This document shows, in pieces, positions 1 to 5,304 of a stretch of 5,768 nt of DNA. The stretch is from UBA9619 sp964630665 (GTDB lineage Bacteria; Pseudomonadota; Gammaproteobacteria; Arenicellales; UBA868): the NCBI GenBank assembly GCA_964630665.1, contig CAZVVN010000129.1, positions 1 to 5,768 on the forward strand. Direction: 5' to 3'. The first letter of the stretch is position 1. Every line of letters starts with the position of its first letter. Made by a program: the position numbers and the translations under genes. A model generated the notes under the pieces. It saw only the letters and a list, made by a program, of their open reading frames with translations, was not told where the DNA came from and ran no database searches.

Positions 1-45
1 CTACCGCCAGCGTTCAATCTGAGCCAGGATCAAACTCTCCAGTTC
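1..45 (-). rRNA. 16S ribosomal RNA, 5' end only
   Basis: Read on the minus strand, this is the start of a bacterial small-subunit rRNA. The universal 27F primer site AGAGTTTGATCCTGGCTCAG lies at 38-19, followed by ATTGAACGCTGGCGG, as in gammaproteobacterial 16S genes. Aligning that site to E. coli position 8 puts the mature 5' end at about position 45 (GAACTGG before the primer site). Only about 45 of roughly 1,540 nt are inside the window and the rest runs off the left edge. The promoter and antitermination signals to the right show that this is the start of a genuine rrn operon, not a stray fragment. Confidence 0.97.
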
Positions 46-219
46 AAGATTGATTTCGGCCCGGGCCAAACCGGCCCCTGACCGCTGCCCCGTCCGTGCT
101 TGCGCACCAACAGGACAGTACAACTGGTAATTGGAATCAGACGCTAAAAGCGCCCACACAATCTACCTGACCAAATTGTAAAAGAGCATCCGGGCTGCAG
201 GAACCGCAGTCCGCAGAAC
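46..219 (-). other. rrn operon leader (pre-16S 5' external spacer)
   Basis: This is the transcribed leader between the predicted rrn start site (about 219) and mature 16S. It carries boxA, then a conserved GATTGTGTGGGCGC block (163-150) that resembles the leader segment just after boxA in E. coli and Pseudomonas. Two small hairpins can be drawn: CGCT/AGCG at 142-152 and GGGCC/GGCCC at 63-77. A GC-rich imperfect stem at about 195-216 lies close to the transcript start. Such leaders normally pair with the 16S 3' flank to form the RNase III processing stem, but the partner strand is outside the window. No protein gene is visible here. Confidence 0.8.
173..188 (-). promoter_or_regulatory. boxA antitermination site of the rrn leader
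   Basis: The minus strand reads TGCTCTTTTACAATTT, one base different from the usual gammaproteobacterial rrn boxA context TGCTCTTTAACAATTT. As RNA, boxA binds NusB-NusE and recruits the antitermination complex that keeps RNA polymerase from Rho-dependent termination across the rRNA genes. Its place about 30 nt into the transcript and about 130 nt before 16S fits this role. Confidence 0.9.
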
Positions 220-225
220 CGGCGC

Positions 226-253
226 ATTATACCTGCGAAACTACCCCGGTCAA
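226..253 (-). promoter_or_regulatory. rrn P1-type sigma-70 promoter
   Basis: On the minus strand there is a -35 box TTGACC (253-248), a 16-bp spacer and a perfect -10 box TATAAT (231-226). GCGCC follows the -10 directly, the same GC-rich discriminator as E. coli rrn P1 promoters. In E. coli that discriminator makes the open complex unstable and sensitive to initiating NTP and to ppGpp/DksA. Predicted transcription start is near 219. This is the strongest promoter in the window, and it implies growth-rate and stringent control of the rrn operon. Confidence 0.92.
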
Positions 254-254
254 C

Positions 255-287
255 GAAAATAGAAGATTTTCTTGTCTATTTTGTCAA
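255..287 (-). promoter_or_regulatory. UP element and possible second upstream rrn promoter
   Basis: An A/T-rich tract lies directly upstream of the rrn -35 box, about -36 to -65 from the predicted start, where the RNA polymerase alpha-subunit UP element belongs. The same tract could hold a second, overlapping promoter: a perfect TTGACA (287-282) with either TTCTAT (264-259, 17-bp spacer) or TCTATT (263-258, 18-bp spacer) as a poor -10. It also contains an exact inverted repeat, AAAATAGA (256-263) with TCTATTTT (275-282). The UP-element reading is the more secure. The second promoter is inference. Confidence 0.6.
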
Positions 288-302
288 GTTTTGTGCTCAT
301 TC

Positions 303-319
303 TTGATCCCGGAGATCAA
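303..319 (-). terminator. Weak hairpin downstream of tyrS
   Basis: TTGATC (303-308) and GATCAA (314-319) form a 6-bp stem with a 5-base loop, about 35 nt past the tyrS stop codon. No U-run follows on either strand, so it does not look like a standard intrinsic terminator. It may be a processing or 3'-end-stabilising structure, or chance. It is the only stem of note between tyrS and the rrn promoter apart from a tight GGCTC/GAGCC repeat at 336-346. Confidence 0.25.
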
Positions 320-353
320 AATTCAGGGTTGGCCAGGCTCGGAGCCGGGATTC

Positions 354-1559
354 TCATTTAACGGTGATACGGGCAAACCGCCGCTTGCCGACCTGCAAAA
401 CCCGCCGGGGTCCGACTTCGACCTTGGTATTTCTGTCTTCGACTCGTTGCCCGTCGATTCGCACAGCCCCCTGAACCAGCAACCTGAGCGCCTCTGATGT
501 ACTGTCGGTGAACCCTGCCGCCTTGATCAGATTACCCACAGGCATCGCCTTCCCGGCATTATCGATTTCCAGATCCGGCATGTCTTCGGGAATCTCACCT
601 TTCTGAAAGCGATTGACGAATTCAGTTTGTGCAACTTTTGCAGCATCGGCCGTATGAAAACGTTGAACGATCTCCCCAGCGAGCAGGAACTTGGCATCAC
701 GGGGGTTCATCCCGTCCCCGACCTGCTTACCAAGGGTTCGGATCTCTTCCAGTGGACGAAAGCTCAACAACTCGAAATAACGCCACATCAGTTCGTCCGA
801 GATAGACATCAGTTTACCGAACATCTCACCCGGCGGGTCGGTGATACCAACAGTGTTATTCAGCGACTTGGACATTTTCTGGGTACCGTCCAGGCCTTCG
901 AGCAAGGGCATTGTTAGGACAGTCTGAGGTTTCAGCCCATATTGCTTTTGCAGTTCCCGGCCCACGAGAAGATTGAATTTCTGATCGGTCCCCCCCAGTT
1001 CAACGTCCGCCTCCAGCGCAACCGAATCATAGCCCTGCATCAGCGGGTACAGGAACTCATGGATTGAGATTGGCTGACCATCACGGTAACGTTTGGAGAA
1101 GTCATCTCGCTCGAGCATCCTTGCCACGGTGTATCGCGAAGCAAGGCGGATCAGGCCTTCGGCGCCCAACTCAGTACCCCAGCGAGAATTGAAATCCACT
1201 ATGGTGGTATCCGGGTCCAGTATCTTGAAGACCTGCTCTTTGTAGGTAGTCGCGTTTTCTTCTATCTCCTCCCGGCTCAGCGGAGGGCGAGTCGAATTCT
1301 TGCCACTGGGATCGCCGATCATCCCGGTAAAATCACCAATCAGAAAAACGATCTCGTGCCCCAGTTCCTGAAACTGGCGCATTTTGTTGATCAAAACCGT
1401 GTGCCCCAGGTGCAAATCCGGCGCAGTCGGGTCGAACCCGACCTTGACTTTCATGGGTTTGCCGGCTTCCAGACGTTCCACCAGTTCCGACTCCACCAGA
1501 ATCTCTTCTGCACCACGGCGCAACTGAGCCAGAGCTTGGTTGATATCGTTGCCGGGCAT
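354..1559 (-). CDS. tyrS: Tyrosyl-tRNA synthetase
   Basis: Cytoplasmic class I aminoacyl-tRNA synthetase that activates tyrosine with ATP and loads it onto tRNA-Tyr. The 401-residue protein has the usual order: a Rossmann catalytic core with the HIGH-type motif HLGH at residues 50-53, the segment IGDPSGK (81-87), a tyrosine-pocket segment YPLMQGYDS (171-179), GGTDQKFN (189-196) and KMSKS at 228-232, then an anticodon-binding region and a C-terminal S4-type RNA-binding domain (about 339-401). HLGH plus KMSKS places it in the Pseudomonas-type lineage (called tyrZ in P. aeruginosa), not the E. coli type, whose second motif is KFGKT. The length is normal and all motifs are intact. ATG at 1559 is the only usable start, because an in-frame TAG lies at 1598-1596. 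No good Shine-Dalgarno sequence precedes it; an AGGA lies too far upstream (about 16 nt). It is divergent from the M23 gene and co-directional with the rrn operon. Confidence 0.97.
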   Translation of the reverse strand: MPGNDINQALAQLRRGAEEILVESELVERLEAGKPMKVKVGFDPTAPDLHLGHTVLINKMRQFQELGHEIVFLIGDFTGMIGDPSGKNSTRPPLSREEIEENATTYKEQVFKILDPDTTIVDFNSRWGTELGAEGLIRLASRYTVARMLERDDFSKRYRDGQPISIHEFLYPLMQGYDSVALEADVELGGTDQKFNLLVGRELQKQYGLKPQTVLTMPLLEGLDGTQKMSKSLNNTVGITDPPGEMFGKLMSISDELMWRYFELLSFRPLEEIRTLGKQVGDGMNPRDAKFLLAGEIVQRFHTADAAKVAQTEFVNRFQKGEIPEDMPDLEIDNAGKAMPVGNLIKAAGFTDSTSEALRLLVQGAVRIDGQRVEDRNTKVEVGPRRVLQVGKRRFARITVK

Positions 1560-1868
1560 TTCGATCGAGTCGGGAATCCTAAGAGGACAGGCATTCTAAC
1601 CGAACGACTCTAGCTCGGGTTCGCCCATCCACTACGGGAACGGCCTTCTGGACAATTCGGCCGCAACGTTCCCGCACCCTATCAAATCCTCCGGTGTACG
1701 CCCCCTGTTCTGAACAACCAATCCCCAGGTAGCCGTCGGCAGATATACAATTGTCTATTCAAACAACACTTTAATAAAACAACTCAAGGTGCTTTGACGA
1801 AAGGAATAATCGACGTTACATTACACCCACCCGGAACCTAGTCGGGTTTTCGAGACGCCCTTTTCGCG
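1560..1868. other. Divergent intergenic region, tyrS / M23 peptidase
   Basis: This 309-bp spacer has no convincing gene. The half near tyrS is GC-rich and contains a stem of CGGGAACG (1635-1642) with CGTTCCCG (1667-1674), which would lie in a tyrS leader if transcription starts upstream of it. The middle (about 1741-1790) is A/T-rich and holds ACAATTGT (1747-1754), extended to ATA..TAT at 1743-1758, an operator-like palindrome. The half near the peptidase carries its likely promoter. For tyrS only a TAGAAT (1598-1593, minus strand) resembles a -10 box, and no -35 box is suitably placed. I therefore do not call a tyrS promoter. Confidence 0.6.
1794..1822 (+). promoter_or_regulatory. Candidate sigma-70 promoter of the M23 peptidase gene
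   Basis: TTGACG (1794-1799), a 17-bp spacer and TACATT (1817-1822) match 5 of 6 and 4 of 6 consensus bases. A start near 1829 would leave a leader of about 40 nt. That leader begins with a small stem, ACCCG (1829-1833) with CGGGT (1843-1847), followed by TTT. Spacing and position relative to the ATG support the call, but no other evidence does. Confidence 0.5.
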
Positions 1869-3494
1869 ATGCCGAAGCCGCGTTCCCTCTACAATTCTGA
1901 TCTCCGCTACCTACTCAGCGCCAGCCCGCAGCGCTCTGCCCGCGGTGTTCTGGGGCACACTCACTGGATCGCAGGTCTCGCGGTCCTGATCGGGATTGGT
2001 ATCTGGCTTGGCAGTAGACCTGATGCTTCAATTGAACCGACAATCAAGGACGAAGGCCACAAGGAATCCTTGAAATCCCAAATCATTCAGGTTCTTGAGA
2101 CCCGCAAACAGACCCTCGAATCAGGCGCCAATCCGGCCCCAGTGGATTCGCTGCATGACCAGCGCAAACCGGGTACCACGATCGAATTTACAGAACTTCC
2201 GGTTCGTGAACCGGATCACCCGGTAGAGCAATCAACACAAAGCCCCCCTCCGATCCAGGCTTCGGCTCGGCCTGAGCTTACGTTTGATCTTCGTGCTAGT
2301 CACCCGATGCCCGGCAGCCCAACAGAACCGGGAATGAAGGCCGTCGTCGTGGTGCCTCTGCAGTCAGTGCCACCCGAGCCGTCGCCCGCAGTTGACGCCC
2401 CGTCTGCCCCGGGAAAGGACTGGGCTGAACTTGAGATCAGAAGTGGCGACTCACTTGCCCGCATATTCAAGCGACTCGGGCTCGATCCGGCAGAGGCGAT
2501 TCAGATTGCGAACCAGCCCGAAGGCAATGTGCTTTCGCAACTTCAGACCGGCCCTCGTCTAAAAATTCTTATCAGTAACGACGGGGATCTTGCTGAGCTA
2601 CTTTATCAACCGAGCCTTCAGCAGATTCTTCGCGTCTGGCAGGACAATGGCACCTACCAGTTTGAGACGACCCGCCGGGCTTTCGATATCAAACAACGGG
2701 AAGTCACCGGGACAATCACATCTTCGCTCTACGAAAGCGGACTGAGAAACGGGCTGAGTGATCAGATGCTTCATAAACTCGCCTCAATCTTCAGCTGGCA
2801 GATCGACTTTGCCAGTGATGTACAGCCAGGAGACCAGTACAGTGTCATCTACGAGGAGCGTTTTCTGAATAGCCAGAAGATCTCGACCGGCCCGATTCTT
2901 GCTGCCAGGCTGACCTTGTCCGGAAAATCCTACCAGGCGATTCGACACCTCGACGGATCTGGCAAAGCACGCTACTACGCACCCGATGGGACCAGCCTTA
3001 CGGGTGTCTTCCTCCGCTCGCCTACACGTACTGGTCACATTACCTCCGGCTATTCTCTACGCCGTTACCATCCTATCTTGAAAAGCTGGCGACCGCATCG
3101 TGCGCTGGACTATAAAGGCCGAACGGGCGACCCGGTTCTGGCCACTGCGGACGGCAAGGTAATCTTTTCCGGGAATAAAGGTGCCTACGGCAAGACCGTG
3201 ATACTCAAACACGGAGGCAAATACCGCACCTTGTACGCACATCTGTCAAGTTACGGTCGGAAAATCCGTGCTGGTCAATGGGTAAAACAAGGCCAGGTCA
3301 TTGGCCGAATCGGTAGCACCGGTCTTTCTACCGGACCACATCTGCACTATGAACTGCGCATCCACAACAAACCCATAAATCCCCTGAAGGCTAAGCTGCC
3401 CCGTGCAGCCCCAGTAGCCAACGTCGAACGTACAGCGTTTAAGTCCAGAGCCCAAACCCTGTCAGAACGGCTTGATCTACTCACCGGTGCTTGA
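1869..3494 (+). CDS. Membrane-anchored M23 murein endopeptidase (OapA/MepM type)
   Basis: Predicted zinc endopeptidase that cuts peptide crosslinks of peptidoglycan in the periplasm. Of 541 residues, about 1-31 would be cytoplasmic and 33-48 is a hydrophobic anchor without a lipobox. Residues about 90-182 form a proline-rich linker, 184-235 an OapA/LysM-like murein-binding segment, and 270-380 a domain typical of MepM/YebA relatives. The LytM/M23 catalytic domain spans about 385-505. The catalytic set is complete: H410 and D414 (HRALD), H458 (YAH), and H491 and H493 (HLH). By analogy with LytM, zinc is held by H410, D414 and H493, with H458 and H491 catalytic. It is longer than E. coli MepM (about 440), mainly through the linker. 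ATG 1869 is the only start after the in-frame TAG at 1839, though Shine-Dalgarno pairing is poor. anmK follows 72 bp downstream, probably co-transcribed. The intact active site argues against a catalytically dead, EnvC-like activator. Exact bond specificity cannot be read from sequence. Confidence 0.93.
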   Translation: MPKPRSLYNSDLRYLLSASPQRSARGVLGHTHWIAGLAVLIGIGIWLGSRPDASIEPTIKDEGHKESLKSQIIQVLETRKQTLESGANPAPVDSLHDQRKPGTTIEFTELPVREPDHPVEQSTQSPPPIQASARPELTFDLRASHPMPGSPTEPGMKAVVVVPLQSVPPEPSPAVDAPSAPGKDWAELEIRSGDSLARIFKRLGLDPAEAIQIANQPEGNVLSQLQTGPRLKILISNDGDLAELLYQPSLQQILRVWQDNGTYQFETTRRAFDIKQREVTGTITSSLYESGLRNGLSDQMLHKLASIFSWQIDFASDVQPGDQYSVIYEERFLNSQKISTGPILAARLTLSGKSYQAIRHLDGSGKARYYAPDGTSLTGVFLRSPTRTGHITSGYSLRRYHPILKSWRPHRALDYKGRTGDPVLATADGKVIFSGNKGAYGKTVILKHGGKYRTLYAHLSSYGRKIRAGQWVKQGQVIGRIGSTGLSTGPHLHYELRIHNKPINPLKAKLPRAAPVANVERTAFKSRAQTLSERLDLLTGA

Positions 3495-3503
3495 ATTCCT
3501 TCT

Positions 3504-3524
3504 GGGATCTTCTCTGAAGACCCC
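3504..3524 (+). other. Intergenic hairpin between M23 gene and anmK
   Basis: TCTTC (3508-3512) and GAAGA (3516-3520) pair around a 3-base loop, and GGG (3504-3506) pairs with CCC (3522-3524) after one A/C mismatch. The stem starts 10 bases after the peptidase stop codon. No U-run follows, so full termination is unlikely. It could protect the 3' end of the upstream message or mark a processing site that sets the ratio of the two products. That role is inference. Confidence 0.4.
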
Positions 3525-3566
3525 GTCCAGCCGAGGCCTCACACTCCCCTCGAGCGCGATAGTTAG

Positions 3567-4667
3567 ATGAGCGCTGCGGGCAACCTTTACATCGGGCTCA
3601 TGAGCGGTACAAGCTCCGATGCTATCGATGCAGCACTGGTCAGAATAACAGATACCTCGGTCACACTCCTGCAAAGCCTGGCTGTTCCTATCAGCTCATC
3701 TCTCGTGACAAGCATTAGTGCTGCCGTGGACGAATCAGAAGACCGTCTGGATGATCTGTATACCCTTGACGTTGCGCTGGGTGAGGCCTTCGCCGAGGCG
3801 GCACTGGAATTGATGGGTTTATGCAAGAACAACAAGATCACTGCAATAGGATCACACGGCCAAACGATCCGTCATCGGCCAAACCATACCCGTCCCTACT
3901 CTGTGCAACTCGGGAGTGGCGCCGTCATCGCCACACGCACCGGCATCACGACGGTAACCGACTTTCGATCTGGTGACATTGCACTGGGTGGCCAGGGTGC
4001 TCCACTGGTGCCGGCATTTCACCAGAGCCTATTTGCAGCACCAGATGAACACAGGGTGATTCTCAATATCGGTGGGATCGCCAACGCTACCATACTACCC
4101 TCGGAAGGTCCGATCCTTGGATTTGACACAGGCCCGGGCAACACGCTACTAGATCACTGGTACCGGTGCCATCGCGATGGTCAGTTCGACCATAATGGCA
4201 ACTGGAGTCGTCAAGGATGCTGCCTGCCAAAGTTACTGGACACCTTGCTCCAAGACCCCTATTTCAGCCAGCCATTACCTAAATCCACGGGGCTCGAGTA
4301 TTTCAACCTGAACTGGCTCCGCAGGCACCTCGACGGAACTGAAAAAGCGCAGGATGTTCAGGCTACCCTGGTCCAACTGACCAGTGAAGCCATTGCCCGT
4401 ACGCTGCGCATACACGCGCCCCAGACTCACCGGATGTATCTGTGTGGCGGGGGGGTCAGAAACCGGCATCTCATCGCCCAGATACAGACCAGTCTGTCCA
4501 GTGTGTCTGTTCAACAGACAGACGCTTTGGGTGTTCCAGCGGACTGGGTCGAAGCGGTTGCCTTCGCGTGGCTGGCCAGACAACGACTTAAAGGGCTTAC
4601 AACCAGCTTACCCGAGGTGACCGGTTCAAGCCGGTCGTTATCCTTGGGCGCGGTCTATCTCCCTTGA
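3567..4667 (+). CDS. anmK: Anhydro-N-acetylmuramic acid kinase
   Basis: Cytoplasmic sugar kinase of murein recycling. It opens the 1,6-anhydro ring of anhMurNAc and phosphorylates it with ATP to MurNAc-6-phosphate. The 366-residue length is normal for the family. Motifs in order: GLMSGTSSDAID (10-21, phosphate loop), GSHGQTIRHRP (95-105), DFRSGDIALGGQGAPLVP (132-149), LNIGGIAN (166-173), GFDTGPGN (185-192; D187 aligns with the catalytic base, D182 in P. aeruginosa AnmK by recollection), PKSTGLEYFN (238-247), LCGGGVRN (292-299) and ADWVEAVAFAWLA (325-337). Two positions are unusual: Ala19 where GTSxDG normally has Gly, and Leu243 where KSTGRE normally has Arg. The start is fixed by an in-frame TAG directly before the ATG and by the phosphate loop at residue 10. 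The ribosome-binding site is poor. It follows the murein endopeptidase on the same strand, which suits a shared role in wall turnover. Confidence 0.96.
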   Translation: MSAAGNLYIGLMSGTSSDAIDAALVRITDTSVTLLQSLAVPISSSLVTSISAAVDESEDRLDDLYTLDVALGEAFAEAALELMGLCKNNKITAIGSHGQTIRHRPNHTRPYSVQLGSGAVIATRTGITTVTDFRSGDIALGGQGAPLVPAFHQSLFAAPDEHRVILNIGGIANATILPSEGPILGFDTGPGNTLLDHWYRCHRDGQFDHNGNWSRQGCCLPKLLDTLLQDPYFSQPLPKSTGLEYFNLNWLRRHLDGTEKAQDVQATLVQLTSEAIARTLRIHAPQTHRMYLCGGGVRNRHLIAQIQTSLSSVSVQQTDALGVPADWVEAVAFAWLARQRLKGLTTSLPEVTGSSRSLSLGAVYLP

Positions 4668-4682
4668 GATAAAAGGAAACAA

Positions 4683-5015
4683 TCAGATTCCAAAGGAAGC
4701 CCCGCAACCGCAGGTCGTCGCGGCATTCGGGTTGTTGACCACAAAGCGGGAACCCTGGAGGTCGTCGATAAAGTCGATTTCAGCTCCCTTCAGATACTGG
4801 ATACTCATGGGATCGACGACGACCTGGACACTGCTGTGTTTGAATTCCAGATCGTCTATTGCCACCTCTTCTTCAAACTGGAAACCGTACTGGAATCCAG
4901 AACAGCCCCCGCCTTGGATATAGACTCGGAACTTAAGGTCAGGGTTTTCCTTTGATGCGATCAGGCCCTCGAGCCTGTTGATCGCATTATCCGAGATGAT
5001 CAAATCAGTTTCCAA
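4683..5015 (-). CDS. erpA: Iron-sulfur cluster insertion protein ErpA
   Basis: A-type Fe-S carrier that receives clusters from the Isc or Suf scaffold and passes them to apoproteins; in E. coli these include IspG and IspH of isoprenoid synthesis. The 110-residue protein shows the complete signature: GGGCSGFQYGF (35-45) with C38, VDPMS (67-71), and C-terminal NPNAATTCGCGASF with C102 and C104. The GFQYGF segment, DPMS and the sequence NPNA favour ErpA over IscA or SufA. The start is TTG at 5015. Upstream in-frame codons back to the TAA at 5096-5094 contain no ATG or GTG, and this start gives an N-terminus about four residues shorter than E. coli ErpA. Shine-Dalgarno pairing is weak (GGTAG, about 8 nt upstream). 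It converges on anmK with 15 bp between stop codons and no clear terminator in that gap. Confidence 0.96.
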   Translation of the reverse strand: METDLIISDNAINRLEGLIASKENPDLKFRVYIQGGGCSGFQYGFQFEEEVAIDDLEFKHSSVQVVVDPMSIQYLKGAEIDFIDDLQGSRFVVNNPNAATTCGCGASFGI

Positions 5016-5069
5016 GAGCTGCGCTACCTGTACTGTGTGTTGGTTTGTCTCACACAGCCTGGCTGCATA

Positions 5070-5096
5070 AGACTCTAGGACATAGAGTCTATTTTA
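5070..5096 (-). promoter_or_regulatory. Perfect inverted repeat at the putative erpA promoter
   Basis: AGACTCTA (5070-5077) and TAGAGTCT (5083-5090) are exact complements around a 5-base spacer. Directly upstream on the minus strand is TAAAAT (5096-5091), 5 of 6 to a sigma-70 -10 box, so a start near 5084 would fall inside the repeat. The best -35 is only TGGATT (5119-5114, 17-bp spacer, 3 of 6). Either a repressor operator at the start site or a stem at the 5' end of the erpA mRNA is possible. Read rightwards, the stem followed by ATTTTA resembles a weak terminator, but no rightward gene ends here. The 11-bp gap between GACT and AGTC does not fit the IscR type 1 site. Confidence 0.45.
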
Positions 5097-5148
5097 CCGG
5101 TTGTAGACGGCGCAATCCACCGAATCGTGTTCCTTGTGTCCATCTCAA

Positions 5149-5165
5149 CTTTGGCCCGCCCAAAG
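5149..5165. other. Small hairpin in the erpA / deacylase spacer
   Basis: CTTTGG (5149-5154) and CCAAAG (5160-5165) form a perfect 6-bp stem with a 5-base GC loop. It lies in the middle of the 289-bp divergent spacer (5016-5304), upstream of both genes. No T-run follows on either strand, so it is not a standard terminator. A function is not evident. Confidence 0.3.
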
Positions 5166-5228
5166 GGAACCAGAGACCGTAGATCATTACCCCAGCTTGT
5201 CTCAGGTTTCGCTCAAAAGAGAAAACGG

Positions 5229-5257
5229 TTCAATTCTTTAATTCCATACGCTATGCT
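5229..5257 (+). promoter_or_regulatory. Weak candidate promoter for the YbaK-type gene
   Basis: TTCAAT (5229-5234), a 17-bp spacer and TATGCT (5252-5257) are the best sigma-70-like pair before the deacylase start, with 3 of 6 and 4 of 6 matches. Predicted start is near 5264, leaving a leader of about 40 nt. Support is only spacing and position. Confidence 0.25.
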
Positions 5258-5304
5258 GCCCGACATTGGCATGAGATCGAGACACCTCGAGCCGAGAGCA
5301 TCTA

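Noticed and set aside
291..917. Rightward open frames opposite tyrS
   Set aside because: Antisense to a fully recognisable tyrosyl-tRNA synthetase; no family features.
1591..1598. TAGAAT as the tyrS -10 box
   Set aside because: The hexamer is good, but the sequence 16-18 bp upstream has no resemblance to a -35 box and no extended -10 TG is present.
1560..1868. T-box or other known riboswitch controlling tyrS
   Set aside because: No T-box consensus or specifier arrangement is seen, and the mechanism is not expected in Gammaproteobacteria.
4275..4620. Alternative-frame open frames on both strands within anmK
   Set aside because: anmK motifs occupy the real frame throughout; these are by-products of GC-rich codon use.
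4620..4635. ACCGG/CCGGT stem near the end of anmK as a terminator
   Set aside because: It lies within the coding sequence about 30 bp before the stop codon and has no U-run after it.
5068..5092. IscR type 1 binding site upstream of erpA
   Set aside because: GACT and AGTC half-sites are present, but they are 11 bp apart instead of about 5, and the A/T core between them is missing.
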